Assembly (NCBI GenBank): GCA_037693485.1
Contig: CM075352.1
Coordinates: forward strand, 20,394,001 to 20,458,000
Direction: 5' to 3'
DNA: 64,000 nt
Source: Kitagawia praeruptora
Taxonomy: Eukaryota > Streptophyta > Magnoliopsida > Apiales > Apiaceae
Below the pieces are notes generated by a model. That model saw only the letters and a program-made list of their open reading frames with translations. It ran no database searches and had not been told where the DNA came from. This document shows, one piece after another, positions 9,559 to 19,436 of this stretch (its first letter is position 1; the number at the start of each line of letters is the position of its first letter). The position numbers and the translations under genes were made by a program.

Positions 9559-10549
9559 ATTTTGTGCTAATTTTTTTTCATAATTTTGTGTTAATTAGTG
9601 GAAATATTTTGTGTTAACTAGTGGAATTATGTATTAATTTTAGGAATATTTAATTTTGTGTTAATTTATATTTTCTAGTCATTTTGAAGTCCAAGTAGTC
9701 TGTTCTGTCTCTATGACTATGTAGTTATCTGCTCTGTTCGTATATGTAATATGTTGAATAAGGCCGCAGATTGTCCGATTTTCATGCGTATGCATAGCTG
9801 CAGCATGAAAGTTATAGGTTGAGTTGATTGCGTACTAAACCTTTAATTGTTTAGGAAAAATAGCTTTAAATCTATGCTATTATATAAAAATCGAAAGATT
9901 AAAAGTTTTGATATCTGTTTTTTGATACTTCGTGAATTTACTTATTTGCCCTTCATTATAAAGAAAAATAAATACGCTTAAAATAAATAATAACTCTGTA
10001 TAATTATTGGTAATTAGTCGAGATATTACCTTTTATAAACACCTAAAAAATCAATCGTATCATATCTTTCCATCATTAATATTTTCTTTCGAATTAAAAC
10101 ACGTTAGCTTTTTAATTTAAAAAAAATCTTACAATCATTAATATATACCTGAAAATATCACAACATAATTTTCAAGAAAAATGTAACACCTAAAATGAAT
10201 AATAACATAATATAATTAATGGTAATTAGTCGATTAACATAATAAAATTAATGGTAATTAGTCGATTGCCTTTTTCACATTAATATAATAAAATTAATGG
10301 TAATTAGTCAATTGCCTTTTTCACATTTATTTTTAGTTGAAGATATTACCTTTTATAAACACCTAAAAATATTAATCGTATCATATCTTTCGATCATTAA
10401 TATTTCCTTTCGAATTAAAACACGTTACTTTTTTTACACTATTATATAAAAATCGAAACATTAAAAATTTTGGTACCTGTTTTTTGGTACTTCGTAAAAC
10501 AAAACTATATTATTATATAAAATCATACAATCATCACTAGTAGAAAAAT

Positions 10550-10870
10550 GGTCTTTTACGTCGGTTAAATAGGTCTTATACGTCGGTTAAATGGCGACGT
10601 ATGGGCTGGCGACGTATAAGATCAGAGTCTTTTACGTCGGTTAAAAAGGCGACGTATATTGTATCCTTTTACGTCGGTTCTTCTAAACAACCGACGTATA
10701 TTGTATCCTTTTACGTCGGTTCTTCTAAACAACCGACGTATATTGTACCCTTTTACGTCGGTTCTTCTAAACAACCGACGTATATTGTACCCTTTTACGT
10801 CGGTTCTTCTAAACAACCGACGTATATTGTTATCCTTTTACGTCAGTTCTTCAAAACAACCGACGTATAA
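10550..10870. repeat. Left subterminal repeat array of the CACTA element
   Basis: After several short TACGTCGGTTAAA copies there is a tandem array of about five 42-45 bp units. Each has ACGTCGGTTCTTC then AACAACCGACGTATAT, so each unit can form a hairpin through TACGTCGGTT / AACCGACGTA. Such motifs in CACTA elements are usually transposase-binding sites. They fold as inverted pairs and simulate open frames on both strands, which are not genes. Confidence 0.92.
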
Positions 10871-11203
10871 GGTCCAAAATATTAAAAAAAAATATTTTGT
10901 TTTTCTGTACAACCCAGAAAATTAATTAAAAACCATAATTCCCGAAATCAACCAATAATTTTACATCCATAATTTTACAACCGAACAATATCCATAAAAT
11001 TAATTAAGAACCATAATTCCCACCATATTTTTACACATTCGTCCAGCTACAACAATAACAATTTAACAACATATTGACAAATACATTTTGCATCTTGTTT
11101 TTACATATTCTATAAAAACAAAATAATGACTGAAGTATGAATGAAGAGGTAAATTCTGGTCTGGCAATTCTTTCATCTACGACATAAAAGCAAAGTATAA
11201 TTC

Positions 11204-11290
11204 TTTCATTCCTGCCAAGTGCTGAATGGCTCCAGAAACACCAAAAGCCATGTATAGTTCTGGGGCTACAATCTTTCCGGTTTGGCCAAC
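11204..11290 (-). pseudogene. ETFA: Captured exon of electron transfer flavoprotein alpha (C-terminal FAD region)
   Basis: The minus strand reads VGQTGKIVAPELYMAFGVSG followed by AIQHLAGMK, the highly conserved FAD-binding segment of mitochondrial ETF alpha. It is preceded by a CAG acceptor. The similarity stops after GMK. On both sides lie copies of 'actttgcttttatgtc', and the block ATGAAAGAATT is duplicated downstream, so the exon's end was rearranged. The exon that should precede this one in the gene is missing from the element. Confidence 0.85.
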
Positions 11291-11520
11291 CTGACATAAA
11301 AGCAAAGTATTAAACAGGGGTACCAAAATAACTAGCACACGTGCCAAAAAACTAGTTACTAACATGGTAGATCAGAATGTAAGCAAATTACTCTTCAAGG
11401 GAACAACTATTTAATAGAATGAAATAGTTAGAAAGAAGTGTTTTCAAAAGTTTGACCAAGTTTGATTTATATTATACAGACTAGTTTCAAAAAAATACTA
11501 CCAATACACAAGTAACAGAC

Positions 11521-11684
11521 CTTCATCTATGGCGGATAGATCGACCTCGTCAATTGGCGCAGCATTAGATTTTGACTCAGCTGCCATAGAGGTCACTGGA
11601 AAAGAAGTAGACCGAATGGACAACATACACGGGTTGGAACCAACATATCGAACAGTACAAAGAGCATTTCCTGCATATATTGGC
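11521..11684 (-). pseudogene. ETFA: Captured exon of electron transfer flavoprotein alpha (middle region)
   Basis: The minus strand reads RPIYAGNALCTVRYVGSNPC, then IRSTSFP and an Asp/Glu-rich stretch ending AIDEG, which fits the domain I-II linker of plant ETF alpha. The acceptor at 11685-11686 gives a phase that joins the exon at 13483-13694 exactly (split Arg codon), so the source gene's splice pattern is kept. Capture was therefore from genomic DNA and not from a spliced transcript. Confidence 0.85.
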
Positions 11685-12643
11685 CTGGAACATGTAAAAA
11701 TATATATCACCAAACTGGAAACGTGGCAAGTGAATGTCACACAGAATGGTTCTGATGGTTTCTTGTAGAGCCCAATTTTTATGATATAGAATCACAAAAC
11801 ATATATATGTGTAGAAAAAGACTAGAACTGGTAAGACAACAAAGAAACTTCAGACAAGGAGCTTAAGTGGCTTTGTCACTAGACTTGTGAGGGCTTCATT
11901 CAACTAAAAAACAGGAATACACAAGGACTTCAACAAAACTGTGGGAGTAGCAGTCGGACCATTCACTATTATATGGTGCATTCGCATGAATTAATAATAA
12001 ACACCCTATTCCATAGTGGCCACGGCATCTAAAAGGATGATCTTATTAGGAAAATGAGACTATGAGAGGATGCACAAGTGTCAAGAGGCCCACAGATAGT
12101 ATGAGCAACAAGCTTTAAGTTGTAAATCATCAGATTCTCTATAAAATTCATAAATCTAATGTATCGATCATTATCACAACTTGTCTTATTATCAAGGTGT
12201 CCTGGCAGTGGTAAGGTACTAAGGAGTTGCATATTGTCTAATATCAGATGCTTAAGCAAGTTTCGGTCGAGCCTCTTGCACATCTTTCCATTATAATTTA
12301 TATTAGCCAACAACTATCTATAATAACATAATCATGCGATAAGATGGTGAAAATTTGATAGAATACTAAATTTTTGCGTTCCATATTTGAGAAAAGATAG
12401 GGATCCATTCTAGCGAATTGCGATTTGAATGAAAAGTAACATTCGACTATTCGAGTACATTGAGGCATCAAACCAGTTAGTGTGTAGGACCCCACAAGAG
12501 CATAAGGTTTAAAGCAATTAACATATATATATTTTTTTAAAAAGCTGCAATAAAAATACTTCAAATGAGACTAAATGGTACATGCTAACCAAGATGCAGT
12601 AAGAAATGCAGTTGATGTTTTTATAGTAAAAATGTGGACTCAC

Positions 12644-12740
12644 ATCTACATGGAGCGATAGCTTGTCAATTTGTTCACTGTACTGCGGCAATGCTTGAAC
12701 CATTTTTTGCAAGTCACGAGTAGACAACTCACCACCATTT
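12644..12740 (-). pseudogene. Captured exon of a KEULE/Sec1-type (SM protein) gene
   Basis: With acceptor TAG at 12741-12742 and donor GTGAGT below 12644, the exon encodes GGELSTRDLQKMVQALPQYS followed by EQIDKLSLHVD. This is a well-conserved part of plant Sec1/Munc18 proteins such as KEULE, which regulate SNARE-mediated vesicle fusion. It sits between two ETF alpha exons of the same orientation, so the captures are interleaved. The fragment alone cannot encode a working protein. Confidence 0.8.
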
Positions 12741-13482
12741 CTACAAAGATTATGCAGAAGCAGGAAAAGTTTAAAGCCAGTAATTAGTGTAATAATCAGC
12801 TAATCGACAGAACTGAAGATACAAATGGCTTAAAATACCACCATTTACACTATGACTAAACCAGAAACTAAGACCTAAGAACATAACTACCTGAATTTTG
12901 ACACCACTAAATCCTTGAAAAGTTAACTGAAAGTTCAAATTTGGATTAAAGACCATTGAAGAAGGTGAACCAGAATATCAAGCAGTTCTGTTCACTAAAT
13001 CCTCAGGTCAACAATAAACAAAATGAACAGCATCTCAAGAACCAAGAAAGATGAATCATATATTCTTAAAAGCACACCAAAATTTGAGTTTATAGTTATT
13101 AGTTAGCATCTCAAGTGCTTACACAGATTTATATGTATATTTTAATTTGAGTATATCACGCTTTGTTTTCGCTTCTCTTGAGCTCCAAAAAGCCCTTCTT
13201 TTAAAAACAAAAGCTAGAAAAAGCCCCTTGTGCTTGCGGTTTTGGCGTTCAATAAACCGGTCATATATGAACATGAAAAATGGGATTGAGGTCAATCGTA
13301 TTCATACAGCTAACTACTACTCATGGAGAAGGTATAGCAGACTCAAAAATTCAATTATTGAGGTATGCACACCCTTAGCAGACTGACTTACGAGAAATGA
13401 CTGCGAAGATACACAAACATATTGTTCTAGCCAGCAGTCGGAGCACAAACAAAAAAGTTGCCTGCGAGAAAAATAAAATTAC

Positions 13483-13694
13483 CTGACAAAAAGATGAGGT
13501 TCTGAAATCTTAATCACATCACTAATTGGAGAAACATCCAGAAGAGCAGCTGCACGCGGTAATATATTTTTCCCAAACGAGCCTGAGGCGGAAATAATAT
13601 GTGAGTAGCCACTTGTCTTCTGAACCAGCTGGAGTAGTTTGGCCCACGGCTCAGCTAGAGGATATGTAAACTTACCTGATTTAGCCAGGAGAAC
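13483..13694 (-). pseudogene. ETFA: Captured exon of electron transfer flavoprotein alpha (N-terminal region)
   Basis: The minus strand begins VLLAKSGKFTYPLAEPWAKL, continues YSHIISASGSFGKNILPRAA and ends SEPHLFVR, an N-terminal portion of plant ETF alpha. Splice sites are intact (TAG acceptor at 13695-13697, donor GT at 13481-13482). ETF alpha/beta carries electrons from mitochondrial dehydrogenases to ETF-quinone oxidoreductase. Here it is a passenger fragment without a start exon or the downstream core. Confidence 0.87.
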
Positions 13695-13978
13695 CTAGAC
13701 AACAAACAAATAATAGCCACTTGATTTATCTGATCAAGTATAATTTTGAGTATACCTGATTCAAAATTGTATTACCAGAGAAACACTTGCCTCTCCACCA
13801 TCAAATTTCAGTGTTTGTATGAAATCAGTTTTGAACCCAAAATGATACTTTTAAGACAGGAATTTAGTAAGATCCAATTTTTTCCATTCACTATGTGTGC
13901 ACATACATAATAAAATTCTTAAGGAACTCTAAATTATTAAGGAACTCTGATGTAGAGGAAAATAGACTATATGTACCT

Positions 13979-14060
13979 GTGTAATCATCTCTTTTAATAG
14001 TTTCCAGTGAGCATCTTTACCAAAACTTGTCGAAAAGGTCAGGGCTAACTCCAATTTTCT
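13979..14060 (-). pseudogene. Possible captured exon, source gene not recognised
   Basis: A short open segment (LELALTFSTSFGKDAHWKLL then KEMITQ) has a good TAG acceptor and a CAG/GTACAT donor, in the same orientation as the other captured exons of the CACTA element. I do not recognise the family. Further up, 14566-14728 is another Ser/Pro-rich open stretch that could be a captured first exon with an organelle-targeting peptide; this is only a guess. Confidence 0.4.
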
Positions 14061-14814
14061 ACGAAGATAGTAGTCCAAACAAACATAACAACAATGTCAG
14101 TTTTCTACACACACATCTACATGTCTAAAATCGTTACTGTAAAACATCCTGAAACAGCTGCCAAAGCTTTCTGATTAAATCATAGATCAAGTAAACAAGT
14201 TACCACACAACTTAAAATCTCAAAATTAACACATACGAAATATAAATTAACACAAACTACGTCTCACACCAAATTCATAGCATTCATCCAGTTATGTAAT
14301 CCTACACATCAATTCAACTTAAAATTACATAAAAATCCAATAAAATCAGCAGCAAAAATTCAATTAGAAATACAGATCCAAACACAATACACAAACACAA
14401 AATTTCTAAATAATTCAAATAAAACCCTAAATACATACATTGATACACAAAAATACAGATAAATTCAAAAATCAACATACACACACACACACAAAAACAC
14501 ATATAAATTCATCCAAAACCCTAATATCTCAAACATAACACAAACAATCAATCATCAAAACCAGCTTTACAGCACCCCCAGTTTTTAGATACTTATCTGC
14601 AAATTTAATTGGCGTTGACCCGCTTAATCGGAGAGATTGGGGTGGGAGAGAGTCGAGGGCGGAGAAAGATGAGGGAGACGGAGAGAGATTTGAGAATGAC
14701 GATAGAGAGGCTGAAATCACACATCTTCGTGTAGAAGGAGGCGCCGCAAGGAGAGAGGCGAGAGAGATTAGGGTAGATTGGAAATAGACGCGGGTGTTCG
14801 ATTAGACGTTATAT

Positions 14815-15220
14815 CTTTTAAAGGTTTTATACGTCGGTTATATTAAGAGCGACGTATATAATAGCATTATATACGTTGCTTTTTCCTCAACCGACGTATA
14901 AAGTTGTATTATATACGTCGCCTTTTCTCAACCGACGTATAAAGTAGTATTATATACGTCGTCTTTTTCTCAACCGACGTATAAAGTAGCATTTTATACG
15001 TCGCCTTTTTTTAACCGACGTATAAAGTAGCATTTTATACGTCGCCTTGTCCTCAACCGACGTATAATATGATCTTATACGTCGGCGTTTTCTTCAACCG
15101 ACGTAAAAAATGTTAAAAATTGACCTTATACGTCGCCTTTATGCGGAACCGACGTATATAACTACTTTATACATCGCCTTTGGCCAGAACCGACGTATAA
15201 GAGGCGACGTATAAGGTCAG
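14815..15220. repeat. Right subterminal repeat array of the CACTA element
   Basis: About eight units of roughly 45 bp alternate TATACGTCGCC(T)TTT with CTCAACCGACGTATAA and related forms. The core matches the left array, but the units are more diverged. Together the arrays place the transposon ends beyond doubt. Confidence 0.92.
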
Positions 15221-15693
15221 TTTTGTACTAGTGCATTAATATATACCCAAAAATATCACACCATAATTTTCAAAAAAAATATAACATCTAAAATAAATAA
15301 TTACATAATATAATTAATGGTAATTAGTCGATTACCTTTTTCATATTTACTTTTAGTTGAAGATGTTACAAGATCAATTGTATCATATTTTTCAATCATT
15401 AATATTTCCTTTCTAATTAAAACACGTTACCTTTTTAATTTACAACAAATCTTACAATCATTAATATATACCCGAAAATATCACACCATATTTTTCAATT
15501 ATTAATAATCGTATACGTTGTTTATAATAAGGAATATTAGTATAATCCGTAAACATGAGTTTATTAAATTATACTGTATCAAATTAAAATTTTAAAAAAA
15601 TATTAAAAATAATGATTATATAAAAACAAAAGTAACATAATACAAGAAATCCGTGCATTGCACGGTTTATAAATTGCACGGTTTATAAGTTAG

Positions 15694-16743
15694 TAATAAA
15701 TAAATTGGTAAATAGCTTTAAGTAATTGCTATCATGCTTTAACATAATACAAGAAATCCTAATATCATGCTTGCAGCTGGTCTTGTAGCAAAGAAGGCAT
15801 GTGAGCTAGGATTGGAGGATTTGGAGGTACGTGTTAATTGCTCACTAGTATCGGTTAAGCAGACAGTTTTTACAGTCATGTCCTCTAAAAAATTTATACT
15901 CAATTTGCAAATTAACATGTATTTACATTACTAAGCCCCGTTAACCCATCAAGAGTATTTCATTAAGAATGTTGAATCTAGTTACTAGTTATGACCACTA
16001 GTTGTAAGCATCTGATCACATTAGATTGTTCCTTAACAGGGGGCGTACTTGTATTGGATTTCTTCTCTATTTCAAGTTGTTAACCACTTGTCTCAGTCAT
16101 GAGCTTGAAGAGCAAGGTAAATCAGGTTTTATCAGGTTTGTAGGCATTTTATATAGCATGGTGGAGAGCATGCAACTGTGATGGGAAATGTTGGGTTTTA
16201 GTGCCAGAAGGAAATTACAAGCTTGGTCTTGTTATTTTCTCTGGGCCTCCAATGGGATTAGCTAAAACGGTTAGCTAAAATAATATAAATTAACTCCAAT
16301 GGGGTTAGTTATAACTTTTAGCTATATTTTAAAATAATAATTAGCTTTATTAATAAATATAAAAAATATATATGAAATTGATGATGTGTCATGATATGAG
16401 TGGATAATGTGGATTTTAGATATTATCTATAATTCATATAAGGTTAAATATATGGAATTTCTAAAAAGCCAAAAGGTAACAAACAGGAGTACTAAAATCC
16501 TAATCAAAATTTGCTAAAATGTTGTTGAGTTTTTTAAATCCTTATAATTAATACCACACATTTACCTTTGAAATTCCCAAAAATGTCTATAAATTTTATA
16601 TTATATTGTACTCCCTGTTTTTTCACGTAGTTTAAGGTACTTTCACCCAATAGTTGTGCAAAAATATTAGGTTATGTTTTTTATTCAGTTTACGTGACTG
16701 CGACCCATAAAAGGCATAAAAGGACAGGCGTACCACAACACTT
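15694..16743. other. Intergenic sequence with repeat remnants
   Basis: Apart from the aconitase-like fragment at 15761-15826 I find no gene. Around 16216-16330 the phrase 'ctccaatggg(g/a)ttagc/t' occurs twice near 'ttagctaaa' repeats, suggesting an old MITE. The stretch just before 16744 (cataaaaggcataaaagg) could hold the promoter of the F-box gene. Confidence 0.4.
15761..15826 (+). pseudogene. Aconitase exon fragment next to the Helitron end
   Basis: The plus strand reads NIMLAAGLVAKKACELGLE, very close to the conserved segment of plant aconitate hydratases. It is followed by a donor-like GAG/GTACGTG. Immediately upstream, 'aacataatacaagaaatcc' repeats the sequence that precedes the Helitron hairpin at 15651. 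The fragment is therefore fused to Helitron-type sequence and looks like a transduced piece of gene. Only about 20 codons are present. Confidence 0.7.
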
Positions 16744-16947
16744 ATGAACCCTCCCTCGGGTCCTCAGTCTCAAGACAGTGCATATATGATCGGACGTACA
16801 GTGCATGATCCAGGTTTGGTTTCATTCTATTTTTGATTACTTACCCTGATTTTCTTGTAACTTTTTTTTTCCTTTAATCAATAAATTTTTAGTTTACAAG
16901 TTTTAACTTGTTCATTCAATCTCTTAAAAAAAATAGGTGTGGTATCT

Positions 16948-18255
16948 ATGAGAAAAAGATCGATGATAACTCATCATGTAGCCGGAATTCTGCCCGAGGA
17001 GTTGATGATGGAAATAATTGTGAGAATTCCGGTGAGATTTTTAGTGCGTTTAAGGTCCGTTTGCAAGTCATGGGATGCTCTCATTACTGATCCACAATTT
17101 GCATTAGAACACTTTGATCGCAACAAAAACTCTCAACAAAAGATCATGTTTCTTGGTTTTAGTCACTCACACGTTCACGAGATTCTTGGTTGGAAGCAAC
17201 CCTACGCTCGCAAGTATGTAGCTTTGTTTGGCCACAATGAGCAACCCCGCAGCCTTTTTGATCTTAATCCATTGGCAGGTCGGAAATTGGATTTTCCTCG
17301 AAATCTCAACTTTCCTGACTGTTTCAAAGAATGCATTGTTGCTGGTTCGGTCAATGGCATCATCTGTCTATCCTCTTTTCGTGGATCACCTACTCGTCCT
17401 TTTATTGCTTTATGGAACCCGGCAATCACTCGCTGGAAACCAATTCACCTCCTCCCCAACACAAGTGATTATGGTTCGTTTGAATCCATTGGCTTGGCTT
17501 TTGATTCACTCGCTAATGATTACAAGGTCATTAGGCTTGTTTCTCTACGTACAGCATCTCGCGTTGAGGTTTACTCTGCTAACCAGGATTCTTGGTCAGT
17601 CGTCGACTCTCAAATTCCATTTTTTACCAACCAACCAAATTGTAGCCTTATTGTCAAGGGTGTCCCCTATTGGTCAGGGAATTTTGTTAGGGAAGAAGGC
17701 TTTCCTTCCGATGTCAGTTTTCAGAGTAAAGTTATTGCTTCAGTTGATCCTCATACTGGCTTGTATAAGAAGATTTCGTATCCACAGATTGTCCTGAATG
17801 AAAAAACTAGCGTCCATCCTTTCAATTTGATGGATTCACTCGCCCTCCTAATTTATTCCCCCGGTGAGAAACCAAACCAAACTTTTCATGTGTATGCACT
17901 AGATGATGAGAATACCTGTGCTAGCACCTGGATTAATATATATTCTACTTCGGCCCCAAGTATTCTGCTAAATAGAGATATAAGCATACTTCGGTGCTTC
18001 GAGGATGCTGGCAAGACTGTAGTTGTGGGGTGGAACCATTATCATAATGCTTCTTTCTTGTATAACCTCAAAACTGATCGTTTCATTACTAGCATTGGAC
18101 TGGATGCTTTTCGGCCAAGGTGGGATGAGTCATATCATCATCTCGAGAGCCTAGTTTGTGTTCCTGGGATGGAACCTATCCGAAATGAGGATGACAGTCA
18201 CATCAAACGCACTAGACCAATCTACATAGGAAGACCACTTGAACCAAGGGTTTAA
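16948..18255 (+). CDS. F-box protein with F-box-associated (FBA) domain
   Basis: The 435-residue protein from the ATG at 16948 has an F-box at about residues 12-55 (GILPEELMMEIIVRIPVRFL, SVCKSWDALITDP). An FBA-type domain follows, with the usual marks: VNGIICLSS, LWNPAITRWKPI, GLAFDSLANDYKVIRLV, VEVYSANQDSW. Such proteins are substrate adaptors of SCF ubiquitin ligases; this one resembles the CPR1/At3g06240 group, but the substrate is unknown. A spliced upstream exon is possible: ATG 16744 to 16813, joined to 16937, keeps the frame through a split Gly codon and would add 27 residues. The coding exon is intact, and the gene lies alone between Helitron-derived regions. Confidence 0.9.
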   Translation: MRKRSMITHHVAGILPEELMMEIIVRIPVRFLVRLRSVCKSWDALITDPQFALEHFDRNKNSQQKIMFLGFSHSHVHEILGWKQPYARKYVALFGHNEQPRSLFDLNPLAGRKLDFPRNLNFPDCFKECIVAGSVNGIICLSSFRGSPTRPFIALWNPAITRWKPIHLLPNTSDYGSFESIGLAFDSLANDYKVIRLVSLRTASRVEVYSANQDSWSVVDSQIPFFTNQPNCSLIVKGVPYWSGNFVREEGFPSDVSFQSKVIASVDPHTGLYKKISYPQIVLNEKTSVHPFNLMDSLALLIYSPGEKPNQTFHVYALDDENTCASTWINIYSTSAPSILLNRDISILRCFEDAGKTVVVGWNHYHNASFLYNLKTDRFITSIGLDAFRPRWDESYHHLESLVCVPGMEPIRNEDDSHIKRTRPIYIGRPLEPRV

Positions 18256-18307
18256 GCTCATTTAGCAACTTTTGCTGATTGGAAAGGATTATTTGGTTCA
18301 CATGAAC

Positions 18308-18680
18308 TGAGAGCTGCTGGAGTGTGTTATAGTGCTGCAACATCCATCCGACCTCTGTAATCACTGATTTGTCAAAAATTTAATACTAGAGTACTATAAT
18401 GTTGCATGTCACTTTCCAATTCAGTATTCACTCATGTAGTATGTTCAATTCCATACTTAATATTATGCCACCACATATTTCTATACACTGCAGTGACTAT
18501 TCTTAATGTAGGACGAATGCTCTTAAGCTCTGCAACTTTGTTGTTTCGATAGAATTGTTAGGCTCATGACAACTGAGAACTGCTGGAGTGCTATAATGCT
18601 GCAATATCTATCGAATCTCATGGTCAATAATTGTCAATTTCCCCAATTCAGTATTCCCTCTTGTAAAATGTTCGACAACA
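18308..18680 (+). repeat. Imperfect tandem duplication 3' of the F-box gene
   Basis: Two related segments, about 18308-18450 and 18576-18680, share 'gctgctggagtg', 'tataatg(c/t)tgca' and 'caattcagtattc(a/c)ctc'. The first probably includes the 3' UTR of the F-box gene. The duplication is old, with many differences and an indel. Confidence 0.7.
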
Positions 18681-19436
18681 GACAACTCTGCATCGAACCA
18701 TGCAGTGAAGCAGTCCTTGGGACTCAATATGTCATTTAAAAGACTCGAATTCGATTGCAGAAAGGATGTCATGTTGGTTAGATGTGTGATAAGGACAAGT
18801 GAATCATAATAATAGGCTCAGCCATGGATGGCTTTATAATAATAATATTGCACTTATGAAAACTTGCATAATCCTTGATTTTAACTATGATCATGATTAT
18901 GATTATGGGAGAACAAACTTGCAGTGCTGAGAATAATCCGAGGCATAAAAGATGTTCGGGAGGAAACAAATAATTTGGTAGAGAATTTTTTTCACCACCC
19001 TAAATCTAATTTACTGTTTTTTAAATGTAAATTTACACCTAGTAGTTCTGGAGAAATATGTGATTCCTATTAGCAAAATAAAATAATATAAAATTAGCAA
19101 AGAAGAGAGAGAAAAAAAAAAATTCGATCAAATATGTGACTAACTTTCGCGACCTAGCCGACTAGTCAACAACAAAACTTTAAAGTCAAAACTGGATACC
19201 CTTACCAGCCAGAGTCTCCCATCCATTATCTGCACCCCTGGTTTATAAGAGAGAGGGGTAAAAAAATGGGAATGGGGCTTGATCAGTAAAAATAATGTTA
19301 ATTGATTAATCGGATAATTGAAATGATTGATCGGATAAATAATTAAATTTATTTAAAAGATTATAATTAATATCCAATTTATTAAACTTAATATATTAAT
19401 TATAAAATAAATAAATTAATATATATATATATATAT
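18681..19436. other. AT-rich intergenic sequence
   Basis: I see no gene, RNA or recognisable element in this stretch, apart from short microsatellite-like runs near 18835 and 19420. Confidence 0.5.

Larger units (their letters stand above)
10535..15233. mobile_element. CACTA (En/Spm) transposon carrying host gene fragments
   Basis: The ends are CACTAGTAGAAAAATGG at the left and the inverted form TTTTGTACTAGTG at the right. Both are flanked by the 3-bp direct repeat CAT (10532-10534 and 15234-15236), the expected CACTA target duplication. Removing the element restores 'acaatcattaatatatac', which exists uninterrupted at about 10132 and 15453. Large arrays of subterminal TACGTCGG/CCGACGTA motifs lie inside each end. 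I see no TNPA or TNPD transposase frame, so it is non-autonomous. The interior holds exon-like pieces of at least two host genes on the minus strand. Confidence 0.95.
9871..15693 (+). mobile_element. Decayed non-autonomous Helitron, split by the CACTA element
   Basis: The 5' end matches the TC start used by other copies here (TCTATGCTATTATATAAAAA at 9871). The 3' end has the hairpin CCGTGCATTGCACGG (15651-15665) followed by a degenerate TTAG (15690-15693) where CTAG is canonical. A second 5'-like segment at about 10436 shows it is a composite. The body consists of AT-rich segments repeated in other Helitrons of this window, such as 'ttacaatcattaatatatac'. No Rep/helicase coding is present. 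Without the 4.7-kb CACTA insertion it would be about 1.1 kb. Confidence 0.65.

Noticed and set aside
10660..10860. Regular repeats resembling a CRISPR array
   Set aside because: This is a plant nuclear transposon end; units are contiguous near-identical copies without unique spacers and match the other end of the same element.
10601..10925. Open frames of repeated peptides on both strands
   Set aside because: They are read-through of the CACTA subterminal repeats; the unit length is a multiple of three or close to it, and the same DNA reads open on the opposite strand.
12029..12313. 94-residue minus-strand frame inside the CACTA element
   Set aside because: No recognisable motif and no splice support; left as unexplained interior.
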